A stretch of 64,000 nucleotides of DNA from Paenibacillus sp. SY21-1 (GTDB taxonomy: Bacteria; Bacillota; Bacilli; Paenibacillales; Paenibacillaceae), in NCBI RefSeq assembly GCF_005222705.1, contig NZ_STGF01000014.1, forward strand, positions 1-64,000, given 5' to 3'. Shown in pieces: positions 53,011-61,903 of this stretch. Below the pieces are notes generated by a model. It saw only the letters and a program-made list of their open reading frames with translations, ran no database searches and had not been told where the DNA came from. The translations under genes were made by a program, and so were the position numbers. Position 1 is the first letter of the stretch. Every line of letters starts with the position of its first letter.

Positions 53011-53170
53011 GAGCACATTCCAAGCGGGATGGTGATGGCAAGGCGGCGCATTCAGCGGTTGCCTGCATGGCTCGGAACGCATGGAGGCTTGCAGGCCGGC
53101 CTGGTTGCTTTTGTATGAAGCGGCAAGGAAGCTCAGGCGGGCCTTATTACAACAGAGGGGCTGTGAAGGG

Positions 53171-54751
53171 ATGAGAAACGGAAAGAAGGGTTTGAGAAGC
53201 AGAAAATGGCTGCTTGGTTCGGCGGCTGCGGTGTTGGTTGTAGCGGGCTGCTCCAACGGCGGCGAGTCGACCGCCGATGGCGGAGCGGCTGCTGGCAAAC
53301 TGAAGGTGGAGATTTTTGATCGAGGCAACACGCCTGCAGGCTATACCATTACGGACAGCTACCTGACGCGTTATGCGCAAGAAAACTTCGCCAAGCCGAA
53401 CAATATTAACCTGGAATATGTACCGATCCCCCGCTCCGAAGAAATTGCCAAGCTGAACGTGCTGATGGCGAGCGGCGCCGATGTGCCGGACATCGTATTT
53501 ACGTACGATAAGGCAACGTTCGAGCGTTATGCCGAGCAGGGCGGCCTTACCGATTTGTCGGAACTGCTTAACGAGCATGGGCAACAATTAAAAGCTTTCC
53601 TCGGCGAAGATACGCTTAAGTACGGGCAGGTAGACGGCAAGCAATTCGCGATTCCCGCCAAGCGGACCATTACCGCCAGATATTCCTCCTGGGTAAGAGA
53701 GGATTGGCTGAAGAAGCTGGGATTGCCGATGCCGCAGACGACGGACGAGCTGTACAACACGCTCAAAGCGTTCAAGGAGCAGGACCCGGGAGACACGGGC
53801 GGCAGTGTAATACCGCTCGGAATGACGATTGAACCGGGCCAATACGAGCCGCTGCTTTGGTCGTTCATTCAACCGGAATCCGCATTGACCACCGATGAGC
53901 TGCTGGCCAATCGCGATTATTTGCCCGTGCTTCCCGGCTTCAAGGACGGCTTGCGCTTCATGAACAAACTTTATAATGAAGGGCTGATGAGCAAGGATTT
54001 TGGCCTTGATCAGGATAAAAAGCAATTGACGCAGGACATTCAAAGCGGCAAAATCGGCGCTTTCAGCGACGATTACGACAACATTTACTACAACGACGCC
54101 GCGTATGAGAATCTTCAGGCCAATGATGCCAATGCCGTCTTGACGCCTGCGGACCCGTTTACAAATGCGGAGGGCAAGCACGCCAAAACCGAATACGCCT
54201 CCAACGGCATGTATATTATGGTTCCCAAGTCGAGCCCGAACGCGGAAGCGGCTATCAAATATCTGGACTGGATGTCGCAGACGAATGTGCTGATCGACAT
54301 GCAGAACGGCATTGAAGGCGAGAACTACGAGCTTATAGACGGCATTCCTGTCGTCAAGGAGGATGTGACGCAGGAGGCCAAGGACAAGGTGTACAACAGC
54401 GGCGACATGGTCATCGTAGCCAACGGAAAAGTGGTCGGCGACGATGCCAAAAACAGAGAGGCGTTCATACTTGGCGGCTTCCCAGTCAAGTACCAGCCGG
54501 ATGTGCGCAAGTCGATGGAGCTTGCGGATATCGATACGATCAAGCCGGTCACGTTTGTCCGTCCGATCGCAAGCCTGTCGAAGTACGGCACAACGCTGGA
54601 AAGCAAGCTGGACGAGATGATCGTTAAATCCGTAATGGCCGACCCGGCCAAATTCGACAGCCTGTTCGACGCCGCATTTGCGGAATACATGTCCAGCGGC
54701 GGCAAAACGGTGATGGACGAGCGTACGAAGGTCTATCAGGAGGGCAAATAA
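53171..54751 (+). CDS. ABC transporter sugar-binding lipoprotein
   Basis: 526 residues from ATG 53171, chosen because KKGLRSRKW then LLGSAAAVLVVAGC gives a proper lipoprotein signal with lipobox VAGC; the frame is open from 53081. The start's ribosome site is AGAGGGG at about 12 bases. The mature protein is a family-1 solute-binding protein of the large Paenibacillus type (residues about 60-525). It captures a sugar or oligosaccharide for the two permeases that follow. The ligand is unknown. A strong hairpin separates it from the permeases. Confidence 0.9.
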   Translation: MRNGKKGLRSRKWLLGSAAAVLVVAGCSNGGESTADGGAAAGKLKVEIFDRGNTPAGYTITDSYLTRYAQENFAKPNNINLEYVPIPRSEEIAKLNVLMASGADVPDIVFTYDKATFERYAEQGGLTDLSELLNEHGQQLKAFLGEDTLKYGQVDGKQFAIPAKRTITARYSSWVREDWLKKLGLPMPQTTDELYNTLKAFKEQDPGDTGGSVIPLGMTIEPGQYEPLLWSFIQPESALTTDELLANRDYLPVLPGFKDGLRFMNKLYNEGLMSKDFGLDQDKKQLTQDIQSGKIGAFSDDYDNIYYNDAAYENLQANDANAVLTPADPFTNAEGKHAKTEYASNGMYIMVPKSSPNAEAAIKYLDWMSQTNVLIDMQNGIEGENYELIDGIPVVKEDVTQEAKDKVYNSGDMVIVANGKVVGDDAKNREAFILGGFPVKYQPDVRKSMELADIDTIKPVTFVRPIASLSKYGTTLESKLDEMIVKSVMADPAKFDSLFDAAFAEYMSSGGKTVMDERTKVYQEGK

Positions 54752-54778
54752 AGCCCGCTGGATCGGACCAGCAATTTA

Positions 54779-54812
54779 CGGCTGCGGGACCGCCTGGAGC
54801 GGCCCGCAGCCG
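54779..54812 (+). other. intercistronic GC-rich hairpin in the second ABC operon
   Basis: CGGCTGCGGGACCGC and GCGGCCCGCAGCCG form a stem with a single mismatch and a CTGGA loop, without a T run. Like the first transporter operon, it may stabilise the binding-protein mRNA and lower permease expression. Confidence 0.6.
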
Positions 54813-54839
54813 ATTCCTTAATGAAAGGGCGGACAGCTT

Positions 54840-55742
54840 GTGACGGCAAACGTATTTTTTCGCAGATATTGGCAGTTGTACGCGCTTCTGGCTCTGCCGG
54901 TCGCTTATTTTATCATTTTCAAGTATGGGCCGATGTGGGGCGTTCAAATCGCCTTTAAAGATTTTAATTTGTTTCAGGGCATAAACGGAAGCAAATGGAT
55001 CGGCTTCGAGGCATTTGCCGAAGTGTTCCGCATGAAGGACTTTTATACGACGCTCCGCAACACCTTGATGCTGAACCTGCTGGATTTGCTCGTCTCGTTC
55101 CCGGCGCCGCTTATTCTTGCCATCATGCTCTACGAGGCGAAATGGGTCTGGTTCAAAAAAATGTCGCAAACGATTTTGTACATTCCGCATTTTATTTCAT
55201 GGGTCATTATCGGCGGTATTGTTTATCAGGTGTTTGGCACGCAGTCCGGCATGATCAACAACCTTCTTACCAAGCTGGGCATGGAGGCGATTCCGTTTTT
55301 GACCGATAAAAACGACTGGCTGGTCACGTATCTCGGCACAGGCGTGTGGCAAAGCGCCGGCTGGGGCACGATTTTGTATTTAGCCGCGCTCACCGGCATT
55401 AACCGCGAGCTGTTCGAAGCCGCCGAGGTCGATGGCGCGGGACGCTTCAAACGAATTTGGCACATTACGCTGCCGGGACTCAAAACGACAATCGTAACCC
55501 TGCTGATTATCAACCTTGGCAACATGATTACCATCGGCTTCGAGCGTCCGTATATTATCGGCAATTTGGCCGTCAGGGATTATTCGGACGTGCTGAGCAC
55601 CTTCGTATATCGCGTCGGCATCCAGTCCGGTCAATATACGCTGGCGACGGTAGTCGGGCTTTTTCAGGCGATAGTGGGACTGGCGTTTGTGCTGGGCGCG
55701 AACTATGCCTCCAAGAAGCTTACGGACGAGAGTATTTTATAA
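54840..55742 (+). CDS. ABC sugar transporter permease (LplB-like)
   Basis: 300 residues from GTG 54840, after AAAGGGCGG. Six membrane helices and the EAA loop (EAAEVDGAGRFKRIWHITLP) mark a MalF-type permease; the C-terminus ANYASKKLTDESIL is typical of LplB relatives. It follows the lipoprotein gene and a hairpin, and precedes its partner permease by 25 bases. No ATPase is encoded in the locus. Confidence 0.92.
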   Translation: MTANVFFRRYWQLYALLALPVAYFIIFKYGPMWGVQIAFKDFNLFQGINGSKWIGFEAFAEVFRMKDFYTTLRNTLMLNLLDLLVSFPAPLILAIMLYEAKWVWFKKMSQTILYIPHFISWVIIGGIVYQVFGTQSGMINNLLTKLGMEAIPFLTDKNDWLVTYLGTGVWQSAGWGTILYLAALTGINRELFEAAEVDGAGRFKRIWHITLPGLKTTIVTLLIINLGNMITIGFERPYIIGNLAVRDYSDVLSTFVYRVGIQSGQYTLATVVGLFQAIVGLAFVLGANYASKKLTDESIL

Positions 55743-55767
55743 GGTTAGAGAAAGGTGAGGAACGTCT

Positions 55768-56643
55768 ATGAATGAACGAACGGCCAATCGTATTTTTGAC
55801 AGTGTAAACCTTATTTTGCTGGGGCTGGCGGTGCTGGTCTGTCTGCTGCCCTTTATTCACATCCTTGCCGTCTCCTTCAGCTCCAATCTGGCGGTTACCT
55901 CCGGCAAGGTTACGCTCCTGCCTGTTGGCTTCAATTGGGATGCTTACGGGAAAGTGTTTTCGGATATGTCGATGATTCGTTCGCTTGGATTTACCATTTT
56001 GCTAACCGTTTTATGTACTGTGCTTTGCATGCTTATGACGATTGTAGCGGCGTACCCGTTGACCAAGAAACAGCTTCGCGGCCGGAAAGTAATTATGTTT
56101 TTCATTGTGGTAACGATGTTTTTCTCCGGCGGCATTATTCCCGAATATATTCTCGTCAGAGATTTGAATTTGCTTAATACGATTTGGGCGCTCGTGCTGC
56201 CCGGTCTTATCAATCCTTTTTTCCTCATTATCCTGATCTCTTTTTTTAACGGCATCCCGGACAGCCTGGAGGAGGCGGCTGACATTGACGGCAGCTCCCA
56301 TCTGGGCACGCTTCTCCGCATTATCCTGCCCTTGTCGCTGCCCGTGCTGGCAACGCTGGGCCTCTTCTACGCCGTTGGACGCTGGAACGGCTTCCAGGAT
56401 ACGCTGATGTACATTTCAAAGCCGGATTTGTATCCGATTCAATTGAAGCTGTATCAAATGATTCAGAACAACATGGTGTCCGAATTGACCAGTCTGGAAG
56501 GCAACAGCGGCGGGCCCAAAATTACGCCGGAGAGCCTCAAGTCGGCAAGCGTCGTGTTCGCAACCGTTCCGATTTTGCTCGTGTACCCGTGGCTGCAGCG
56601 TTATTTCGTAAGCGGCGTTATGCTTGGAGCCGTCAAAGGATAA
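55768..56643 (+). CDS. ABC sugar transporter permease (LplC/YtcP-like)
   Basis: 291 residues from ATG 55768, after AGAAAGGTGAGG. Six membrane helices and EEAADIDGSSHLGTLLRIILP give the MalG-type EAA loop. The C-terminus RYFVSGVMLGAVKG closely parallels the partner permease gene of the first importer (ending RYFVQGLTIGAVKE), so the two systems are paralogous. It completes the channel with the preceding gene. Confidence 0.92.
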   Translation: MNERTANRIFDSVNLILLGLAVLVCLLPFIHILAVSFSSNLAVTSGKVTLLPVGFNWDAYGKVFSDMSMIRSLGFTILLTVLCTVLCMLMTIVAAYPLTKKQLRGRKVIMFFIVVTMFFSGGIIPEYILVRDLNLLNTIWALVLPGLINPFFLIILISFFNGIPDSLEEAADIDGSSHLGTLLRIILPLSLPVLATLGLFYAVGRWNGFQDTLMYISKPDLYPIQLKLYQMIQNNMVSELTSLEGNSGGPKITPESLKSASVVFATVPILLVYPWLQRYFVSGVMLGAVKG

Positions 56644-56699
56644 CGGCTGTGCGGCCGTTGGACACGTACTATTCATAACATCAAAGAAGGTGCGACAAC

Positions 56700-58463
56700 A
56701 TGTATGCAAAAGCCGTCAAAAGCAATGACGCATGGGTTATGCCGCTTGCAGAGCGGCAGGTTACGGACCCGGATAGCCGTTATTACGGCGGTACAATAGA
56801 TCCTGTGAACGGGATCGCCTGGCCCAATCACTCCGTCGGGACGGCAGCTTCCATTGCGATTTGGGCTGCGGCAATCGTCAATCCCGATTCCGTCTATTAC
56901 TTCAACAAGCCGATAATGGCCCGGTTGAGCCTGGCCATTTCCTACATGCTGCGCATGCAGCATGCGGATGGTACCATATCGCCTGGATGGACCAATTTTC
57001 ATTCTCCGCCGGATACGGCTTTTATCGTGGTGGGGCTTGCCCAGGTGTACGAGCTGCTCGTTCAAAAGAATGCCCCGGAGCTGACAGACGCGGCTGCCGA
57101 GCTTAGAACCTTTTTAGCCGGCGCAATCCCGGCTATGCTGACCGGCGGCTGCCATACCCCTAATCATCGCTGGGTGCTTGCTGCCGCGCTTGGGTGGCTG
57201 AACAAGCTGTTCGGCTTGCCGGAGGCGGTCGCCCGTGCCGAATTATGGCTTGCCGAGGGCATGGACATTACGCCTGACGGCGAATGGACGGAGAGAAGCA
57301 ACGGCATTTATAACGCGGTCAGCGACATCATGCTGATTCATGCCGCAAGGCTGCTGGGCAAGCCGGAGCTGCTGGCTGCCGTGAGAAGCAATTTGTCGAT
57401 GATGACGCATCTGGTGCATCCGAACGGGGAAATCGTCACCGAGTATTCGGGCCGTCAGGATTACGGCGTAACCCATACGCTGGAATCTTATTTGCTGCCC
57501 TATGCGATCATGGCTCAGGCAGATGGCAGCAGCTTGTTCGAAGCGTTGGCCGAGCAGGCTGCAGACGCCTTGTCGCATCCCGGAGGAGCGGCGAACAACG
57601 CGGCTGTGCTCCTGCTGCTGGAGCCCGGCTTACGGCAGCGGGCTGTGCGCCCGAGCAAGCTTCCCGAACGCTACGACGTGTTGATCAACAGCCATTTCCC
57701 GCGCGTTTCCTTGCTCAGCCGGCTAGAGGCGAAAGGCACTGCTCCTGCCATTCGGCACAGCAGCTTGCATAGGGAGTTTGGCGCACCGGTAGCCAGATAC
57801 AGGGACGGAGAGATTAGCGCGACGCTCATGACCGAAACGCCATCGTTTTTCTCGTTGCGGCATGGTGCGCTAAGGCTGCTTGCGCTGGAGGTTTCGACGC
57901 AATTTATGCCGGGACCTGTGCCGATGAACAGCTTGCAACGCACGGAGTCGGGCTGGGAGCTGGCAGCCGAGCAGCGAAAGGGCTACTATGGCCCGCTGGC
58001 AGAGGAGCATCTTCCCGCAGCGCCCGATCCGTCGAATCCGTGGTATCTGCTATCGCATCACGAGCGGCCGCTCACCCATGAGCAGCGGCTTGAGCTTCAG
58101 GTGGACGTTGGCAGGCTGGAGACAGGCTGGCAAATAAGGATTCGTGCGGATAAGCCTTCCGACTGCATGACGCAGCTTGCATGGGTGTTCGGAGAAGAAA
58201 CTCGCTTTAGTCAAGGGCAGTTGACAGAACTATGGCGTACCGGGGCAGGCAGCGCGCAGCGGTGGACGGGGGGCGCCGTCATCTGCGAGGCCGGAGGGGA
58301 CAGACTGGAGCTGACGGGAGCGGCATGCGAGCACACCCTTGTCAGCGTTCGCGGAGCTTCCAGCGCCGAACAGTGCCATACGCTGCTAGTCAATGTCATG
58401 ACGCCCTTTGATTATACGTTTACGCTCCGGCAGCTTCCGGCCGCCGGCATAAGGGGCGAATGA
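56700..58463 (+). CDS. unassigned toroid-type carbohydrate enzyme candidate
   Basis: 587 residues from ATG 56700, after AAGAAGGTG. The first ~330 residues are helical with repeated aromatic/acidic turns (GTAASIAIWAAAIV, ISYMLRMQHADGTISPGW, TPNHRWVLAAALGWL, EYSGRQDYGVTHTLE), suggesting an (alpha/alpha) toroid as in heparinase/alginate-type lyases or unsaturated glucuronyl hydrolases. The NHR and GVTH motifs are candidate catalytic residues. The last ~240 residues are beta-rich, like a lyase C-terminal sandwich. No signal peptide, so it works on imported material. It overlaps the MFS gene by ATGA. I cannot assign the family. Confidence 0.6.
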   Translation: MYAKAVKSNDAWVMPLAERQVTDPDSRYYGGTIDPVNGIAWPNHSVGTAASIAIWAAAIVNPDSVYYFNKPIMARLSLAISYMLRMQHADGTISPGWTNFHSPPDTAFIVVGLAQVYELLVQKNAPELTDAAAELRTFLAGAIPAMLTGGCHTPNHRWVLAAALGWLNKLFGLPEAVARAELWLAEGMDITPDGEWTERSNGIYNAVSDIMLIHAARLLGKPELLAAVRSNLSMMTHLVHPNGEIVTEYSGRQDYGVTHTLESYLLPYAIMAQADGSSLFEALAEQAADALSHPGGAANNAAVLLLLEPGLRQRAVRPSKLPERYDVLINSHFPRVSLLSRLEAKGTAPAIRHSSLHREFGAPVARYRDGEISATLMTETPSFFSLRHGALRLLALEVSTQFMPGPVPMNSLQRTESGWELAAEQRKGYYGPLAEEHLPAAPDPSNPWYLLSHHERPLTHEQRLELQVDVGRLETGWQIRIRADKPSDCMTQLAWVFGEETRFSQGQLTELWRTGAGSAQRWTGGAVICEAGGDRLELTGAACEHTLVSVRGASSAEQCHTLLVNVMTPFDYTFTLRQLPAAGIRGE

Positions 58464-59683
58464 CAGGCATGGACACTATGGCAGAGAGCGGACTAAACGC
58501 CGCACGCATGGCAAGCAGAAAAGCTTTATTCAAGCTGAGGCTGCTCTATTTGCTGACAGGGCTCGCCGGAGGGTTGTTTAATCCATACCTGACGACGTTG
58601 TTCGTCCATCAGGGCATGACGGCCGATCAGGTTGGCGTCATTATGGCGGCAGGCACCTTGTTGTCTATCCTGATTCAGCCGCTTTGGGGATATCTTGTCG
58701 ACCGCTATCAGCAGACGAGGCTCGTGCTGCTGCTTGGCACGCTGATGCCGTCCTTGCTTGCCTATTTTTACAATGTGGAACTGTTTGCGTTGTTGGTGAC
58801 TGTGTATACGCTGTCGATTGTGTTCTCGGTCATTCAAAGTCCGATTGCCGACTCCTATGCGGTTGCCGCTGCCAAAGAGGCAGGGACTTCTTACGGAACG
58901 ATACGGATGATGGGCAGTCTCGGCACTGCGCTTGGAGGTTATGCAGGCGGCTATTACATTGCGCATACGGCCATAACGATGCTGTGGCTGCCTTATTTGC
59001 TGTGCGGCATTGCCGGCGCGGCGACGGTGCTTGCCTTGCCCGACAAGCGAGGCGGCAGCCGGAACGCTCTTGGCTTGTCGGAGGGCTTCAAGCAGCTGCT
59101 GCGCAATAGAAGCTTTGTTCTTTTTTTGCTCGCCTGCTTTTTTGTCAATCAGACGCTGACCGCCTACAATTCCTTTTTTGTGCTAACGTTTCAGGAGGTG
59201 GGGGGCAGCTTTGCATTGGTCGGCTTCGCCCTGTTTCTGGCCTCCATGACCAATTTGCCATCCATGCTGCTTGCGGCCAAAATTGTCAAAAAGCTTGGCC
59301 GGGAACGGACGCTGGTCATCGCCTCCATCGCTTATGCGCTTCGCTGGGCGATCCAATGGCTGTTTCCGTATCCGCCGGTCATGGTCGCCGTACAGGCGCT
59401 GCATGGCTTGTCCTTCGGCTTATTCTACGTTGCGGCGGTTGAGCATGTGGCTGTCGCTTCGGGCAAAGAAATGCAAGCGACGGGACAAAGCTTGTTCTAT
59501 ATGGTATTCTCGGGTTTGGGCGGCATTGTCGGCAACCTGCTCAACGGGTATTTATATGAGCTTGGCGGGGCCGGTACGATGTATGTTTCCTGCATGACCA
59601 GCGCGCTTGTTGGATCAGCGCTGTTGTATTTGGCCATTAAACAAAATCGGTCCGGAGCCGGGCAAGGTCTGCCGGAACGCTGA
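58460..59683 (+). CDS. MFS transporter (LacY/MFS_1-like type)
   Basis: 407 residues from ATG 58460, overlapping the preceding stop (ATGA). Twelve hydrophobic segments are visible, with the N-terminal half GLFNPYLTTLFVHQGMTADQVG and the loop-2 motif WGYLVDRYQQTR (a G-x-x-x-D-R-type motif). The profile resembles LacY-like and 'MFS_1-like' sugar or nucleoside/H+ transporters. It lies between two putative glycan-processing enzymes and may import a disaccharide or export a product. ATG 58472 or 58490 are alternative starts. Confidence 0.85.
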   Translation: MTGMDTMAESGLNAARMASRKALFKLRLLYLLTGLAGGLFNPYLTTLFVHQGMTADQVGVIMAAGTLLSILIQPLWGYLVDRYQQTRLVLLLGTLMPSLLAYFYNVELFALLVTVYTLSIVFSVIQSPIADSYAVAAAKEAGTSYGTIRMMGSLGTALGGYAGGYYIAHTAITMLWLPYLLCGIAGAATVLALPDKRGGSRNALGLSEGFKQLLRNRSFVLFLLACFFVNQTLTAYNSFFVLTFQEVGGSFALVGFALFLASMTNLPSMLLAAKIVKKLGRERTLVIASIAYALRWAIQWLFPYPPVMVAVQALHGLSFGLFYVAAVEHVAVASGKEMQATGQSLFYMVFSGLGGIVGNLLNGYLYELGGAGTMYVSCMTSALVGSALLYLAIKQNRSGAGQGLPER

Positions 59684-59696
59684 AGGAGACAAACGA

Positions 59697-61439
59697 ATGA
59701 GCATCCAATTGGAGCATATGCCGGAGCGCAAGCGTAATTTGGCTGCTGCTGCGGTTAGCTACATGGATAACATGTACGATAAGGAGATGAAGCTGCTCCG
59801 GGATTCGGAGGACCTAAGCCGGCACAATACCCGCGGCAGCGGGCATTATGCCTTGGGCTTGCTGCTTCGGGGGGAGCCTGGCGATACGGAGCTGGCTTGC
59901 TCCGTATTGAACAAGCTGCTCGACATGCAATATGATGCGCCGGAAGAAATTTATCACGGCACGTTCAAAAGCGCGCCGCAGGACGCCGATCCGCCGCGCG
60001 GCAACTATCCGTGGAAGCGGCTTGGAAACGGGCATGCGTATTTTCTGGCGGAAACGTTTGAACAAATTGGCGCAAAGCTGGCGGACAGCAGCTCAGGCGA
60101 GCTTGACATAGAGGCCGATCTAGGGAGAGAAGATGGTCGCGAAGCGGCCGGGGCCAAGGCGGGAGCGGCGTCGCGAAGCGCAGCGAGCCTGCTGCAAGCG
60201 CGTTTTGCCGCAGCTGTCAATGCGGTGCTGCCTCCCGTGTGGCAGAGCTACGATCCGAATTGGCGCGAATTTATTTCATGTATTTTTGCCGTCATTTTTG
60301 CCGAATTCGAGCATAAGCTTCCATCGGAGCTGGTAGCCCGCATGGACGGCGCAATGGTCAGAAGCGTCGGCGCGTCGATTGACCGCAGACTGTCCGATGC
60401 CATTCCGATGAATTCGAATATTGAGCTGATGCATATTTTTATGGCAAGCTTTTATGGGGATCGCTACGGCAACGCAAGCTGGACGGAGCATGCGCGGCGC
60501 GAAGCGGACAGCTTGTTGCTCGATTACGTGGAGTTTGGCGCGTTTGCCGAATTTAACTCCTCGACCTACTACGGGGTAGATTTAACGGTGCTTGGCCTCT
60601 GGCGCACATACGGCCGGGACCGCCGCTTGCAGCAGATCGGAAGCGAACTGGAAGAGGGGCTGTGGCGCAATATCGCTGATTTCTACAACCCCGAGCTTGA
60701 GGAACTGTCCGGCCCGTTCTCGCGAGGCTATGAAATGGCCATGACGGAGCACAGCTCGCTGGGCGTGTTTATCTATTTGCTGCTCGGGGACCGATACAAG
60801 CATCTTACACGCATCAATTGCGAATCAGAGCACGATGTGATGATTGCGTTGGCAGGCGTTCAAGCGCCTGAGTCTGTTCGATCGCGTTTGACGGCCCATT
60901 CGGAGAATCGTCTTGTCGTGCAGCCCTACCGCGAGCTATGCGAGCGCAACGCTCCAGGCGACAGGCGTCACGTTTGCACGGTGACGGCATGGATCGAATC
61001 CAAGCTGATGATAGGCGGCATAGCGGGCAGCCGCAACAGGAGCGGCCAGCTTCATCCCGCGACGCTGCAATGGCGCTCGCCTTCAGGCGACAAGTACAGC
61101 TTGCGGCTGCTGCGCAGACGGTCGGGCGGGAACTGGGGCGTACATGTGAAAGGCGTCTCCTTTGAAGCGGTTGCCGAAGAACGCAAGCTTGCGGTTGCAG
61201 TCGAGGCGGCGGCCGAGAATCTGGAATTTTTTTGGGAGCTGGAGGGCAAATCGGCGGGAGAGAGCGAATTCGAGAGCGGATGCTGGACGCTGCCGGGGCT
61301 CACATTAACCGTAGCAGCGGAAGCTCCAGCGCCGGTTATCCGCCGTCATGGAGAGCGAGTGGAGGTTGTTTATGCGACAGGTCCCTCTGTCTGGCATTCT
61401 GCATTGAAGTTTGCTTTCGAGCTCCACTTGCACAGTTAG
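59697..61439 (+). CDS. second unassigned toroid-type enzyme candidate
   Basis: 580 residues from ATG 59697, after GAAGGAGAC; the frame is open from 59607 inside the MFS gene. The N-terminal ~400 residues are helical and contain RGSGHYALGLLLRGEPGD, GNYPWKRLGNGHAYFLAE, PMNSNIELMHIFMASFYGDRYG and FAEFNSSTYYGVDL, with several conserved-looking Asn, Tyr and Glu residues. The last ~150 residues are beta-rich. Layout is similar to the gene at 56700 but I see no clear sequence match between the two. No signal peptide. I recognise the general toroid-plus-sandwich type of carbohydrate enzymes but not a family. Last gene of the second sugar operon. Confidence 0.6.
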   Translation: MSIQLEHMPERKRNLAAAAVSYMDNMYDKEMKLLRDSEDLSRHNTRGSGHYALGLLLRGEPGDTELACSVLNKLLDMQYDAPEEIYHGTFKSAPQDADPPRGNYPWKRLGNGHAYFLAETFEQIGAKLADSSSGELDIEADLGREDGREAAGAKAGAASRSAASLLQARFAAAVNAVLPPVWQSYDPNWREFISCIFAVIFAEFEHKLPSELVARMDGAMVRSVGASIDRRLSDAIPMNSNIELMHIFMASFYGDRYGNASWTEHARREADSLLLDYVEFGAFAEFNSSTYYGVDLTVLGLWRTYGRDRRLQQIGSELEEGLWRNIADFYNPELEELSGPFSRGYEMAMTEHSSLGVFIYLLLGDRYKHLTRINCESEHDVMIALAGVQAPESVRSRLTAHSENRLVVQPYRELCERNAPGDRRHVCTVTAWIESKLMIGGIAGSRNRSGQLHPATLQWRSPSGDKYSLRLLRRRSGGNWGVHVKGVSFEAVAEERKLAVAVEAAAENLEFFWELEGKSAGESEFESGCWTLPGLTLTVAAEAPAPVIRRHGERVEVVYATGPSVWHSALKFAFELHLHS

Positions 61440-61450
61440 CCTATACTACT

Positions 61451-61497
61451 GCACCGTTGCGAAGCATGCCTATGGCTCGCCATGGTGCGGTTTTTTT
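61451..61497 (+). terminator. terminator after the second sugar operon
   Basis: GCACC (61451-61455) pairs with GGTGC (61484-61488) with further inner pairing, followed by GG and seven T. Confidence 0.6.
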
Positions 61498-61509
61498 ATA
61501 CATTTATAC

Positions 61510-61836
61510 CGGGGATTTCGTTTTCAAGCGCCGGACATCGTGCGGGCGATGATGGGGACAGGCGTTCATATCGAGCAAAATATTGCGATCGAAAGGCTGC
61601 CTGAATATGCGGGCGGCGCAGACAATTTATTCGTCATTAATGAAGGGTCGGGCCCGGAGCGTGTCTCCGAAGGCTCGGTGTGGCACAGTCTTCCCGCCGT
61701 ACGGCTCCATCGTATGTTTGAGCTGGAAATGGAAAAGTTCTCTTTCTTTGACCCGATTTCCCTGGAAGCGCAGCTGGAATTGCTGACCCGGATGCTGATT
61801 CAGGCTTGCAATAAGGCAGATTGCGAAGTCCAGTGA
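61510..61836 (+). pseudogene. 3' remnant of a siderophore-type periplasmic-binding domain
   Basis: The translated frame (about 108 residues to the stop at 61836) matches the C-terminal end of Fe-siderophore-binding (PeripBP2) domains, as found fused to AraC regulators in Paenibacillus. DNLFVINEG is the last buried strand. SVWHSLPAVRLHRMFELEM is the usual 'W-x-S-(L/I)-P-A-V-x-x-x-R-V' strand-helix, and FSFFDPISLEAQLELL the closing helix. Nothing upstream in frame encodes the rest: the preceding bases are a terminator and the end of an unrelated gene. No ribosome site fits the ATGs at 61549 and 61552. I read it as a decayed, 5'-truncated gene; a real 95-residue protein is the alternative. Confidence 0.55.
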
Positions 61837-61903
61837 ATGTCCAGAAAGCTGTGCTAAGCTTGTTGAGCGCATTCGACAAATTACGCACTGGAGAGGATTA
61901 GGT

